A stretch of DNA of 64,000 nt from Pseudomonadota bacterium (GTDB taxonomy: Bacteria > Pseudomonadota > Alphaproteobacteria > Puniceispirillales > Marisalimonadaceae), in contig JAQBXK010000001.1 in assembly GCA_027625145.1 (NCBI GenBank), forward strand, positions 62,001 through 126,000, in the 5' to 3' direction. Under the pieces are notes generated by a model. It made no database searches. It was not told the DNA's origin and worked only from the letters and a program-made list of their open reading frames with translations. Made by a program: the position numbers and the translations under genes. Of the stretch, positions 26,236 to 35,577 are shown one piece after another (positions within the stretch are counted from its first letter, which is position 1; each line of letters opens with the position of its first letter).

Positions 26236-27717
26236 GTGGCTAAAAATCTAGGTAACCTCCTTAGACATTCGCTTGTTAAACACACTCAAAGACATGCATT
26301 AATTGGTTTAATTGATGATGTTACCTACAAAAAATTGTATCTAAAGGTGCTGGAAATTGCCGAGAAGTTAATAAAACATGGATCTAAACCTCATGACCCT
26401 ATTCTTGTATTAGTTTCAAATCAACCATCGGATATTGCAGCAATACTTGGCATATGGCAAGCTGAAGGAGTTATTGTTCCAATCAGCAGGACTTCTCCAA
26501 AGGAAGTGTATCTCAAAATTCAGAAAAAAACTAATGCTAAGCTTTTGATAGATTATCAATCTTTTGATAAAGAAATTAAGATAGTAAATCTTTCTTCAAA
26601 TCAGTTTTCTGATTTAGAAATTATCAGAGGCGCTGCATTTATTATTTTTACTTCTGGAAGTACTGGTGAGCCCAAGGGGGTTGTAGTTTCTCATCAAGCT
26701 TTTATTGATAAGATTTATGAAATAGATAAGATATTGCAATTTAATGAACAAGATCGTGTTCTTCTAGTTCTTAATATTAATTTTGTATTTGGCCTTTGGC
26801 TTGCATTGTTAACTCTACTTAGAGGTGGAGCGATTTATATACATGAAAAATTTAATGCTGAAGAATTTATTTCTACATTAGCTAAAAACGAAATAACACG
26901 TGTTGGTGTTGTGCCAACAATGATGAGAGTTATTTTCTCCAAGCTTGAATTAATAGATCAAATCGAGAAAAAGGTTAATACTGGATGTTTGAAGCAAATT
27001 TTGATTGGTGGAGAATCTTTAGGAAGATCTTTGGCGGTGACAGTTAGAAAAGAATTTTCTAAAACTGATTTAATTGACATTTATGGTTCAACTGAAACCG
27101 CTAGTTGCGATTTTTTCTCATTTCCTGATACTTTTTCTAAGTATCCAGGGTCTATTGGCAAGCCATCTGGAGGTGTAACTTACAGAATTGTTGATTTAAA
27201 CAACAAGCCAGTTCGATTAGGTGAAGAAGGAGAGTTGCAGATTTTTAGTCCATATTTAATGAATGGTTATTTGAATGAGGCTGAATTAACCCAAAAATCA
27301 TTTTCTGGAAAATGGTTTAAAACCGGTGACATTGTAAAGGAAGTTGGTCCATTAGTTTTAGAATTAATGGGACGTAGTAAAGAATTGATTAGCCGTGGTG
27401 GAAATAAGATTTCTCCTGGTGAAATTGAGCAGGCTATTTGTTCACATCGATCTGTTATTGCTGCAATGGCAGTGGGGATTGCAGATGATATCCTTGGAGA
27501 ACGTATACACGTACTAATTATTCCCAACTCTTTAAATAAAATTAGTGTATTTGAAGTAAAAACACACTTAAAAAAATGTTTAGAAAAATACAAAATACCA
27601 GATGTGTTTTATTTTGGAATTGCTTTGCCTGTTGGGGGAACGGGCAAAGCTGACAGATCTTATTTTAAGAGACAAATTCTTTCTGGAGAATTAACTCCAT
27701 CCTCTCAACAAACCTAG
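26236..27717 (+). CDS. AMP-dependent acyl-CoA synthetase/ligase
   Basis: About 493 residues of the ANL superfamily. The P-loop motif is 'FTSGSTGEPKGVVVSH' (about residues 140-155), then 'DIYGSTETAS' (A5-like), 'WFKTGDIV' (A7), 'ELMGRSKELISRGGNKISPGEIE' with the hinge, and the terminal lysine in 'GGTGKADRSYFKR' (A10). It should activate a carboxylic acid to its CoA thioester. GGAGG lies five bases before GTG 26236, whereas no ribosome site precedes ATG 26224, so I prefer the GTG start. It is followed by a hydratase gene 12 bases downstream; the two form an operon. Confidence 0.9.
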   Translation: MAKNLGNLLRHSLVKHTQRHALIGLIDDVTYKKLYLKVLEIAEKLIKHGSKPHDPILVLVSNQPSDIAAILGIWQAEGVIVPISRTSPKEVYLKIQKKTNAKLLIDYQSFDKEIKIVNLSSNQFSDLEIIRGAAFIIFTSGSTGEPKGVVVSHQAFIDKIYEIDKILQFNEQDRVLLVLNINFVFGLWLALLTLLRGGAIYIHEKFNAEEFISTLAKNEITRVGVVPTMMRVIFSKLELIDQIEKKVNTGCLKQILIGGESLGRSLAVTVRKEFSKTDLIDIYGSTETASCDFFSFPDTFSKYPGSIGKPSGGVTYRIVDLNNKPVRLGEEGELQIFSPYLMNGYLNEAELTQKSFSGKWFKTGDIVKEVGPLVLELMGRSKELISRGGNKISPGEIEQAICSHRSVIAAMAVGIADDILGERIHVLIIPNSLNKISVFEVKTHLKKCLEKYKIPDVFYFGIALPVGGTGKADRSYFKRQILSGELTPSSQQT

Positions 27718-27729
27718 TAAGGATAAAAA

Positions 27730-28551
27730 ATGACTTTTAATTCAATTTTATATGAAGTAGACGGGAATGTAGCGCAAATTATTCTTAATAAACCAGATAG
27801 ACTTAATGCTCTTGATAAGCAGACATTGATCGAAATAAATGAGGCGATGGACTCTGCAGAATCTAACTCTATGGTTAGAGCAATTGTGATTAGTGGGGCA
27901 GGTCGAGCATTTTCTTCAGGATTTGATCTGAAGGCGCAGATGGAAACTAATCCATCGGGGAAAAAGATTTGGCGTGAAATTCTAGATTTAGATTTTGATA
28001 GTACAATGCGTTTTTGGAATAGTCCAAAGCCAACTATTGCAGCAGTACATGGCGCCTGTATGGCGGGTGCTTTTGAAATTGCATTGGCTTGCGATATTAC
28101 AGTAGCTGCAGAGGATGCAATATTTGGTGAGCCTGAACTTAAGTTTGGAGCAGGGATTGTAACGCTTTTATTGCCTTGGGTTACAAGCCCTAAACGCGCT
28201 AAAGACATTATATTGACTGGCCAAGATAGAATTGATGCAAATACAGCTTTAAGCGCAGGAATAGTTAGTCGAGTAGTTGAAACGGGTAAGCACTTAGAAG
28301 TGGCATTAAGTATCGCCAAGGGAATAGCCTTGGTTGATCCAGTAGTTGTTACCTCTACTAAAAGGGCTTTGAATGAGACTTATAAAATTCAAGGGATGAA
28401 AAAGGCGTTAAAAAATGCCCTTGATATAGATCATGCAATTGAGTCTGTAGGATCGCCTGATAAAAAAGCATTTATGGATATTGCTCGTGAACATGGAATG
28501 CGAGATGCTATTGCTTGGAGAGACGCTCGCTTTGCTAAGGCGCAAGAGTAA
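27730..28551 (+). CDS. enoyl-CoA hydratase family protein
   Basis: The 273-residue crotonase-fold protein shows 'NKPDRLNALDKQTLIEI' (about 21-37), 'RAFSSGFDLKAQ' (oxyanion loop 1), 'KPTIAAVHGACMAGAFEIALACDITVA' (loop 2, about 99-125) and 'EPELKFGAG'. It probably hydrates the unsaturated CoA thioester made after activation by the upstream ligase. AAGGA precedes the ATG. It differs clearly from the hydratase at 22495-23271 and is not a recent duplicate. Confidence 0.9.
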   Translation: MTFNSILYEVDGNVAQIILNKPDRLNALDKQTLIEINEAMDSAESNSMVRAIVISGAGRAFSSGFDLKAQMETNPSGKKIWREILDLDFDSTMRFWNSPKPTIAAVHGACMAGAFEIALACDITVAAEDAIFGEPELKFGAGIVTLLLPWVTSPKRAKDIILTGQDRIDANTALSAGIVSRVVETGKHLEVALSIAKGIALVDPVVVTSTKRALNETYKIQGMKKALKNALDIDHAIESVGSPDKKAFMDIAREHGMRDAIAWRDARFAKAQE

Positions 28552-28676
28552 TTCAGAACAATTTTTTGAAGTTGATTTCTTGAAAAATAAATTATAATTA
28601 GCTTTCTTAATCACATATTATCATTTATTTTAATTAAATTAATTAAGTTTCAAGTAATTTGTAGAAGAGGTATATT

Positions 28677-28751
28677 ATGAATTTCGCAGCTATCAATGGA
28701 ATTTCTGTTCATTATAGATACATTAATAATAGCATCACCCTTAAACCTTAA
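28677..28751 (+). pseudogene. N-terminal stub of an alpha/beta hydrolase (enol-lactonase-like)
   Basis: A ribosome site (AGAAGAGG) and ATG start a 24-residue frame M-N-F-A-A-I-N-G-I-S-V-H-Y-R-Y that resembles the start of 3-oxoadipate enol-lactonase type hydrolases, then loses similarity and stops. Directly after it begins a GC-rich sbcD fragment. It is best seen as a gene start cut off at a recombination junction. The family call rests on a short motif. Confidence 0.45.
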
Positions 28752-28765
28752 ACTTGTACCCACCC

Positions 28766-29686
28766 ATGACGATCAAATTCCTCCACACTGCAGATTGGCA
28801 TTTAGGTCGAGTTTTCTTCCAGATGTCACTTTTGGAGGAGCAGCGGCATGCTTTGAAGCAAATTATTGCCATCGCTGTTGAACAGCAGGTGCAAGCTGTG
28901 CTCATTGCGGGTGATGTATTTGACAGGTCAATTGCGCCGGTGGAAGCGGTTCAATTGCTTGATGAAATTATGACCTCGCTTATCTGCGAGCACGGCATAG
29001 CGGTTGTCATGGTGGCTGGCAATCACGACAGTGAGCAGAGGCTCGCTTATGGTGGGCGCATCACTGAGCTCAATGGGCTGCATGTGCGCGGCCCGCTTGG
29101 GCGTTTTACCCCAATTCCTTTTGAACATGGCGGCGTGCGCGTGCTGCTTCACCCCTTGCCCTACCTGGAGCCAGCCATGCTGCGCAACTTGCCAGGCGGC
29201 GATTCGATCAACACACATGAAGAGGCCATGCGATATGCGTTGTCGCAACTCGGTCCATTGCAGTCAGGTGCGCAGCGCCATATATTGCTTGGTCACGCCT
29301 TTGTTGCTGGGTCTGCTGAGTGCGAATCTGAACGATCTATTTCTGTAGGTGGCACAGGCGCTGTTCCCAGCAGCGTGTTTGATGGTTTTGATGTAGTGGC
29401 CCTTGGACATCTTCACAGGCCGCAAACTGCTGGCGCTGAGCACATTCGTTATTCGGGTTCCTTGCTCAAGTATTCATTCAGTGAAGAAGCGCATACCAAG
29501 AGCGTGAATATCATTACTCTGGCCGCAAAGGGTGCGCCGCAGTTTGAGCAGATTCCGCTCCAAGCTTTGCATGATGTGCGCAGTATTTCAGGCTGCTTTG
29601 TCGAACTCTTGCAAGCCCAAGTGGACGTTGATGCTTCGATGGACTACATACAAATCAGTAACAAAAAGGTTATATACCCTTCCTAA
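28766..29686 (+). pseudogene. sbcD: truncated SbcD nuclease subunit, GC-rich
   Basis: The protein begins M-T-I-K-F-L-H-T-A-D-W-H-L-G and contains all metallophosphoesterase motifs: D-W-H (about 10-12), 'GDVFDRS', 'GNHDSEQR', 'GHAFVAG' and 'GHLHRPQ'. These are the Mre11/SbcD nuclease core. Similarity stops near residue 290, before the C-terminal capping part, and the last 15 residues are out-of-frame sequence of the next fragment. The segment is conspicuously GC-rich against AT-rich flanks, and no sbcC is adjacent. It looks like a horizontally acquired piece fused at a junction near 29640-29660. Confidence 0.85.
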
Positions 29687-29960
29687 TCATACAAGGGTGT
29701 TTGTTGGTCACGATTACTTACCAAAAGAAAGAGAAGTTAAATATGAAACTACAATTGGTAAAGAAAAAAAACTGAACCCACAATTAAATGAAAATACCTC
29801 AAAAGAAGAATTTATAAAAAATAGAGACGCTCGAGATAAAATACTAAAATCTCCAAAGTTATTATTACAGAGTTTACAAGTAAATATTGATGCAGGATTT
29901 TTGCCTAAAAAAGAAGATAATGATCAACAGTATTTAAAAATACCCATTAGAAGAGGTTAA
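29655..29960 (+). pseudogene. C-terminal fragment of an MBL-fold (ETHE1/Blh-like) hydrolase
   Basis: The last 100 residues of a metallo-beta-lactamase-fold enzyme are readable: 'RLYTLPNHTRVFVGHDYLP' with the metal-binding G-H-D-Y, 'EVKYETTIGKEKK', 'LQSLQVNIDAGFLP' and 'LKIPIRR'. This is the C-terminal end of persulfide-dioxygenase/Blh-type proteins. The N-terminal two thirds with the H-x-H-x-D-H motif is missing and replaced by the sbcD fragment in another frame. Composition returns to the AT-rich host style at the junction. Confidence 0.8.
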
Positions 29961-30325
29961 TTTTAGGTAAGCTAAATAATAATTTCAGGATCTTAATTGA
30001 TTGACTTAAGATGACTTGTTATTTCAATTTAAATAAAATTACTATCATATCCTACCTCTTCATTATGGATAAGCTATAGCGTTAATATCTCTGAATAGAG
30101 TGTTAGAATTAGTATAACTAATTACAAATGGTCTTCTAAGAGATTTAAATGCAATAGATATTTATGGTATTAACTGGAATCAGTTATAATTCCAGAAGAT
30201 AGACTTTCTATATTGAAAGGATCTAAATATCATATAAATAAAAAAGAAAAACATTTAATTGACCTTGCTTAAAAACCAGACTTTAATATTAAAAAAGATA
30301 ATAATGAAGAATAGAAGGGAAAATA
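29961..30325. other. intergenic region without a clear gene
   Basis: 365 bases of AT-rich sequence between the hydrolase fragment and the PhyH gene. It contains short interrupted frames (for example a 30-codon stretch ending near 30270) that may be decayed coding sequence, and a small inverted repeat CTGGAAT/ATTCCAG at about 30175-30206. No gene, RNA or terminator can be supported. Confidence 0.5.
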
Positions 30326-31141
30326 ATGTTTGATATTCACCCTGAAATTAGAAGATTAACAAGCAAAGAAAAGCAGCAGTATTCAAAAGAAGGCTATGTT
30401 ACTGGTTTGCCAGTTTTTTCAGAAAATGCAGTTAAAGATCTTCATAATTGGTATGATGAGCTAAGTTCAAAGTTACCAAATGATATTGATATAAATAAAA
30501 CTAATATGTGGCATAAAGCTAGCAAAAATTTTTATGATCTTTGCCGAACGCCAGTTATTTTAGATTATGTCGAAGATCTTTTAGGTCCAAACTTTGTTCA
30601 GTGGGGAGGTCAATTTTTTAGCAAAGAGCCTAAAGATGGATCTGTTGTGCCGTGGCATCAAGACGCACAATATTGGCCATTAAGCCCTGCAAATGCTGTT
30701 ACTGTTTGGTTAGCTGTTTTTGATACCGACGAAGATAATGGTGCTATGAAAGTTGTTTCAGGAAGTCATAAATTAGGAAAATTTATACATAAAAAAAATA
30801 ATGCTAAAAATTTAGTTTTAGATCAAGAAGTCTCTTTTGATCAAATTGATGAAGATAAAGTTGTATCTTTAAACTTAAAAGCAGGAGAAATATCATTGCA
30901 CAATGATGCTTTACTTCATGGCTCAGGATCTAATAATTCCAACAGAAGAAGATGTGGTGTTACAATGAGGTTTTCTCCAACAAACGTTAAGGGTGATTTA
31001 ACAGTTTGGCCTTTTTTTGAAACTCAATTAGCTAGAGGTAAAGACGAATTTAGACTAAATCCAACTGCCGAAATACCAAGAGGAGAATCTACTCCTTTAA
31101 AAATGTTTTCTTTTTCAAAAGACTTTGTCAAAGATTGGTAA
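30326..31141 (+). CDS. PhyH-family Fe(II)/2-oxoglutarate dioxygenase (copy 1)
   Basis: The 271-residue protein is a phytanoyl-CoA dioxygenase relative. Iron ligands are His111 and Asp113 in 'PWHQDAQYWPLSP' and His198 in 'ALLHGSGSNNS'; the arginine that binds 2-oxoglutarate follows in 'RRRCGVTMRF'. 'NTWLAVFDTDEDNGAM'-type core strands lie between. The enzyme hydroxylates an organic substrate with O2 and 2-oxoglutarate. It is a gap-free homolog of the gene at 52073-52888 (about 70% identical by eye). GAAGGG precedes the ATG. The substrate is unknown. Confidence 0.9.
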   Translation: MFDIHPEIRRLTSKEKQQYSKEGYVTGLPVFSENAVKDLHNWYDELSSKLPNDIDINKTNMWHKASKNFYDLCRTPVILDYVEDLLGPNFVQWGGQFFSKEPKDGSVVPWHQDAQYWPLSPANAVTVWLAVFDTDEDNGAMKVVSGSHKLGKFIHKKNNAKNLVLDQEVSFDQIDEDKVVSLNLKAGEISLHNDALLHGSGSNNSNRRRCGVTMRFSPTNVKGDLTVWPFFETQLARGKDEFRLNPTAEIPRGESTPLKMFSFSKDFVKDW

Positions 31142-31259
31142 TTCAAGACATGCTCTTAGTTTTATTTCATAGAATTTAAAAAAAGAATGTTTTGCTATAA
31201 TCTTTATTTAATATATTTTAATGTAATTACTTTCAATTAACTTAAGAAATAAAAACTCT

Positions 31260-32309
31260 ATGAATGTAATCAAAAAGAACTTTTTTGGAATTTTTTTTCT
31301 TACTTCTATAGTAATTATTTCAATCATAATTAATAAATTTTTATCTATAAACAATATACTTATTTCTTCAGCTTTCATATGTATAGTAATAGGTTTGTTG
31401 ATTGGTAACAGCTTTAAGCTAAATAAGGAAGTTCAGTGGTTTACTAATTTTTCTTTAAAAAAAATATTAAGAATTGGAATTGCTTTACTGGGTTTTAGTC
31501 TAAGTCTTACAGAGCTATTTAATTATGGCTCAATTTCTTTTCTTTTAGTTATCTTTAATATTATGATTGCTTTTATAATTTTATACTATTTATGTAAGGT
31601 TTTTCGAATACCTAATAGTCTAGGATATTTAATAACAATGGGAACTTGCATATGCGGTGTTACAGCTGTGATAGCGACATCTTCAATTATTAAATCTAGC
31701 AAGGATGAAACTAGCTATGCAGTTGGCATAGTTACATTATTTGGAATGATAGCTGTGTTTACATATCCTTATCTAGCTCATTATCTTTTTGGATCAACTC
31801 CAGAATTAGCAGGTATCTTTTTGGGTACATCTATTCATGATACGGCTCAAGTAAGTGCTTCTGGTGTCATTTATTCAGAAATGTACAATAGTGAGATAGC
31901 TCTTAATTCTGCAATGACAACAAAGTTATTAAGAAACTCATTTTTAATATTGTTAATTCCATTAATTTCTTACCTTTATAGTAAAAATGAAAATGTTGAA
32001 ATTAAAAGTTCAATAAAAAGCTTTTTCCCTTTTTTCGTTGTAGGATTTATTGTTTTTTCCTTCTTTAGAACAATTGGTGATGAGTTAATTGTAAATTCAA
32101 ATATAATTTATTATTGGGATTATTTTTTAATATTTATTAAAGATATTTCAAAATATTGTATCTTACTTGCGATGGTTGCATTAGGTCTGCAAACTAATCT
32201 TAAAAGCATGTCAAAGCTTGGATTAAAGCCTTTAGCGATAGGTTTTATAGCTTCTGTTTCAGTTGGAATGTTCAGTATCTTATTTTTACAATATTTTTAT
32301 AGCTATTAG
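31260..32309 (+). CDS. YeiH-family putative sulfate/sulfite exporter
   Basis: A 349-residue protein with about ten hydrophobic segments and the UPF0324/PSE family motifs: 'LRIGIALLGFSLSLTEL' (about 70-86), 'TMGTCICGVTAVIATS' (126-141) and 'GTSIHDTAQVSASG' (about 190-203). The family is described as putative sulfate or sulfite exporters. In this region of TauD-type dioxygenases, which release sulfite from sulfonates, an export role would make sense, but the substrate is inferred only from the family label. Confidence 0.85.
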   Translation: MNVIKKNFFGIFFLTSIVIISIIINKFLSINNILISSAFICIVIGLLIGNSFKLNKEVQWFTNFSLKKILRIGIALLGFSLSLTELFNYGSISFLLVIFNIMIAFIILYYLCKVFRIPNSLGYLITMGTCICGVTAVIATSSIIKSSKDETSYAVGIVTLFGMIAVFTYPYLAHYLFGSTPELAGIFLGTSIHDTAQVSASGVIYSEMYNSEIALNSAMTTKLLRNSFLILLIPLISYLYSKNENVEIKSSIKSFFPFFVVGFIVFSFFRTIGDELIVNSNIIYYWDYFLIFIKDISKYCILLAMVALGLQTNLKSMSKLGLKPLAIGFIASVSVGMFSILFLQYFYSY

Positions 32310-32332
32310 TTATAAAATAAAAATTTAAACAC

Positions 32333-34288
32333 TTATTTATTTTTTAAAATTAATAACAATATTGCTGGCAAAGCTAAAATTAATGCAGTTATATTGATTT
32401 CAAAATTTGAATAACCAACTATTTCACCACCTGGGAGAGCCATTAGAATACCAGACAATCCTAGCATTGCTCTTAAAGGCCATTCCATATGTTTAAGTTT
32501 ATTTAAATTTCCTAATCCAATCAAGTATCCTTGAAGAGAGCTCGCAATTAAAACAATGCCTATGACTGCTGATATAAAAACTATTATTATATCGGTTAAT
32601 TCACCTCTTCCAATTAAAGCAGGGTTTAGAACAAAGAAAAATGGAATGAAGTATATGACGCTTCCTAATTTCATAGCCTGTAAACCAGTCTTAATTCCAT
32701 TTGCACCTGCAATTGACGCCGCAGCAAAAGCCCCAATGGCAACAGGTGGCGTAATAAATGATATCATGCCCCAATATAGCATAAAAAGGTGCACAGCAAC
32801 CTTATCTAACCCACTACTCGTTAACGCAGGGGCAAGTGTTACTGCCAAAAATAAATAAGCAGCTGTAACTGTCATGCCTATTCCAAGAACAAAACTAGTA
32901 AGGGCTCCCATAACCAAAAGTATTAGAACATTATCTCCTGCAAAATTTACCAATTCATAGGTTATTGTTCCAACTTTTCCTGTAAATGTTAGTGATCCAA
33001 TTATTAAACCTATGGCAGCTAAAATTCCTGCTAGTTCAGCAAAAAGGGATCCCACACCTTGGATAAACTCTAATAATCTTTTAAAATCCCATCGATGTAT
33101 TTTTACAATTTGATTTATAATTAAAAGAGTGCCAGTTGCATAATAAGGTGCTTGAGCTTCTCTTTGCATATATAGTAACATAACTATCAACATCGTAAAT
33201 ACAAAGATAAAATACCATCCTTCTTTGATGACTTTTCCTATTTTAGGTATTTCATTATCAGGTAACCCTTTTAAATTATTTCTAGCTGCATAAGAATCTA
33301 TTTGAATAAATAAACCAAAATAATAAAGGATTGATGGAAAAGCCGCTGCAATAACAATTTCTGAATAAGGTAGTTCTAAAAAAGTAGCCATAACAAAAGC
33401 TGTTGCTCCCATTACAGGAGGCATTAAAACTCCACCTGTTGATGCACAAGCTTCTACGCCTCCAGCATAACTTGGTGAAAATCCAGTTTTTTTCATTGCT
33501 GGTATGGACATGACCCCAGTAGTTAAAACATTTGTAATAACGCTGCCACTCATTGATCCCATTAAACCAGAAGCAAAAATGGCTACTTTAGCTGGACCAC
33601 CACGTTTTTTTCCTAAAAGAGCAAAGGCTAAATTTAGAAAGAAAGAACCTCCACCAGTATATTGAAGAGCTACGCCAAAGATTAAAAACCCAACCACTAA
33701 ATTTGAAAAGGCAGTCATAGGAATGCCCATTATGCTCTCTGTTCCAAATATATGAAAAGTAGCTGTTGTATCCCAGGCTTGAGATGGAGCATTTAAAAAA
33801 CCAGGAGCAAAGGTTGAAATTGCTGGGTAAGCAGAAATTAATAAGCAAATTAAAAATATAGCATTACCTCCAGCTCTTCTGCTGGCTTCAAGAATTAATG
33901 CCCAAAGTACAAAAGCCATTACCTTTGCATAGTAAGGCGCCATATATTCCCAACCTTCAGTGAGAATTAAAGATCCACTAAAACAGAAATATCCAGCAAT
34001 AACAAAAGTTAATAGAGAGAGAATTAAGTCGTACCATGGAATTTTTGATCCAGATCTTGGAGTAGGATGATATAAAAGAAAAGGAAGTGGTAAAAGGAGT
34101 GCAATCATTGCATACATATATTCAGTATCTAATAAAACATAGGAATTTAAAAAATTCCCTACTCCAAATAACATATAAATAGATAGTAATGTTGAAAGTA
34201 TTGCAGAGATGCTAATAATTGTTTTTGATAATGAAGTAGCTGTTCTATTTCGAATTTCTACAATATTATTTTTTTCTAAATTTTCCAT
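32333..34288 (-). CDS. TRAP transporter fused 4TM/12TM permease (TAXI type)
   Basis: The 651-residue membrane protein fuses small and large TRAP permease domains, as in TAXI-associated systems. Typical blocks are 'GGGSFFLNLAFALLGKKRGGPAKVAIFASGLMGSMSGSVITNV' (given in part: SGLMGSMSGS), 'SIPAMKKTGFSPSYAGGVEACASTGG', 'MPPVMGATAFVMA' and 'FITPPVAIGAFAAASIAG'. It uses a sodium or proton gradient to import the ligand caught by the TAXI protein encoded just upstream. It is the last gene of a six-gene minus-strand run (TauD, enolase-like, GGT, MFS, TAXI, permease). Confidence 0.93.
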   Translation of the reverse strand: MENLEKNNIVEIRNRTATSLSKTIISISAILSTLLSIYMLFGVGNFLNSYVLLDTEYMYAMIALLLPLPFLLYHPTPRSGSKIPWYDLILSLLTFVIAGYFCFSGSLILTEGWEYMAPYYAKVMAFVLWALILEASRRAGGNAIFLICLLISAYPAISTFAPGFLNAPSQAWDTTATFHIFGTESIMGIPMTAFSNLVVGFLIFGVALQYTGGGSFFLNLAFALLGKKRGGPAKVAIFASGLMGSMSGSVITNVLTTGVMSIPAMKKTGFSPSYAGGVEACASTGGVLMPPVMGATAFVMATFLELPYSEIVIAAAFPSILYYFGLFIQIDSYAARNNLKGLPDNEIPKIGKVIKEGWYFIFVFTMLIVMLLYMQREAQAPYYATGTLLIINQIVKIHRWDFKRLLEFIQGVGSLFAELAGILAAIGLIIGSLTFTGKVGTITYELVNFAGDNVLILLVMGALTSFVLGIGMTVTAAYLFLAVTLAPALTSSGLDKVAVHLFMLYWGMISFITPPVAIGAFAAASIAGANGIKTGLQAMKLGSVIYFIPFFFVLNPALIGRGELTDIIIVFISAVIGIVLIASSLQGYLIGLGNLNKLKHMEWPLRAMLGLSGILMALPGGEIVGYSNFEINITALILALPAILLLILKNK

Positions 34289-34310
34289 TAAATCCCTTAC
34301 TAAATATTTA

Positions 34311-34332
34311 AGTAGGGCCGTTAAGCCCTACT
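34311..34332 (-). promoter_or_regulatory. intercistronic hairpin between TAXI and permease genes
   Basis: A perfect 8-bp stem, AGTAGGGC/GCCCTACT, with a six-base loop. In the direction of transcription it follows the TAXI stop and is not followed by a T run, so it would stabilise the upstream mRNA or reduce readthrough. It could work as an intrinsic terminator only on the plus strand (ATTTTTTT follows). Confidence 0.7.
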
Positions 34333-34346
34333 ATTTTTTTAATAAA

Positions 34347-35495
34347 TTAATTAAATGGCACAGCCATTCCAGCTGCTTTTAGAGCTGAAGCTCTGTTTTT
34401 TAACCATTTAGAATTAAATCCATCATCAGAAAGATTTTCCTTTAAAGTATTAGCCCAAGCGTTAGCTAAAACATCTTGTCTTTTTAGTAATCCTTTATTA
34501 TGTGCATCTTGTTTTGCAGTCCAAACACCTTTTTCTTTATATAGTTTTACTGCTCCAGGATGATATGGAAAAACCCAATTAAGGTTTTGATTAGATAATT
34601 GATAACCATCCATTCCAGGTCCAGCATCTTTAAAATTATCATAGTTGTTCATCACAGCTTTTGTTAATTCGTATGTTAAGCTACTTGATGTTTTCTCTAA
34701 TGTTACAAAAATAGGATATGGATAGTTGTTTCCTTCAAATGATTTCTTTTTGTCATTTGATCCAATAAAATTTGTAATTTTTGTTTTATTAAAATGCGGA
34801 GCTGTAGCTAAAGCTCTTGTCCAGCTTTTATCATCACTATGCGGCATAGATGGAAAAAAAAGACCTCTTGGAGATGCATTTAATTTATTATAAATACTTC
34901 CTACTGTTGATCCCATAGTAGCGTCGGCTTGACCATTTATAACGGCGTTAGCAGAGGCTCCCCAACCAGATGTTTCTACTTTTTTTACATCATTCCATGT
35001 TAGTCCTCCAAAAGCTAGAAAACCAGCAGTGTTTCCATTAAGAGCTGGAGATCCTTTTACCCAAGTTACTCTTTTGCCTTTAAGATCAGCCATGGTTTTA
35101 ATATTAGCATCAGCTGCTGTAGCTAACATTTGACCATTTCTTCCAATATTATTGAAAATATTATAAAGCTTCATAGGTCCCCATTTTTTTTCTCCAAACA
35201 TATATATGCCTTCTTGTGCAAAATAACTTGCTATGCCGCATGAACATATTTCAGCTTGTCCAGCTTTGAGAGGAACCATTCTGGAAACGTCATTTTTTCC
35301 AGGAATTATTCTTAAATCAACATCATAGTGTTTTTTTAGCATTTGACCAAGACCAACAGATTGCGCATATCCAGATGATGTTGTTCCGTAAGCAGTCCAT
35401 GCTATATTTTTAGGTAGTTTATCAGCTAATGTATTTGTTATGTTTATAGAAAGAACAAACATTAAAGATAAAAAAGATATAAAGATTTTTTTCAT
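34347..35495 (-). CDS. TAXI-family TRAP solute-binding protein
   Basis: The 382-residue periplasmic protein begins with a signal peptide (cleavage near 'TNTLA', residues about 20-24). 'IAWTAYGTTSSGYAQSVGLGQMLKK' and 'LRIIPGKNDVSRMVPLKAGQAEICSCG' are typical of TAXI receptors, as are 'DLKGKRVTWVKGSPALNG' and 'GWGASANAVINGQADA'. It captures a small carboxylate, amino acid or similar ligand for the downstream permease. A strong hairpin behind its stop should keep it more abundant than the permease. The ligand cannot be read from sequence. Confidence 0.92.
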   Translation of the reverse strand: MKKIFISFLSLMFVLSINITNTLADKLPKNIAWTAYGTTSSGYAQSVGLGQMLKKHYDVDLRIIPGKNDVSRMVPLKAGQAEICSCGIASYFAQEGIYMFGEKKWGPMKLYNIFNNIGRNGQMLATAADANIKTMADLKGKRVTWVKGSPALNGNTAGFLAFGGLTWNDVKKVETSGWGASANAVINGQADATMGSTVGSIYNKLNASPRGLFFPSMPHSDDKSWTRALATAPHFNKTKITNFIGSNDKKKSFEGNNYPYPIFVTLEKTSSSLTYELTKAVMNNYDNFKDAGPGMDGYQLSNQNLNWVFPYHPGAVKLYKEKGVWTAKQDAHNKGLLKRQDVLANAWANTLKENLSDDGFNSKWLKNRASALKAAGMAVPFN

Positions 35496-35577
35496 TAATT
35501 TTCCCCATTTGATTAATTATAATTATAATTAATCATGATACAGTATAATTAACATATCAATCGTTATTTTCTTATTA

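Noticed and set aside
28928-29248. Minus-strand frame of 106 codons inside the sbcD fragment
   Set aside because: It reflects the high G+C of the fragment; the plus strand carries the SbcD motifs.
34311-34340. Hairpin near 34.3 kb as an intrinsic terminator of the TAXI-TRAP operon
   Set aside because: The T run follows only on the plus strand; in the direction of the operon no T run follows, so an mRNA-stabilising role fits better.
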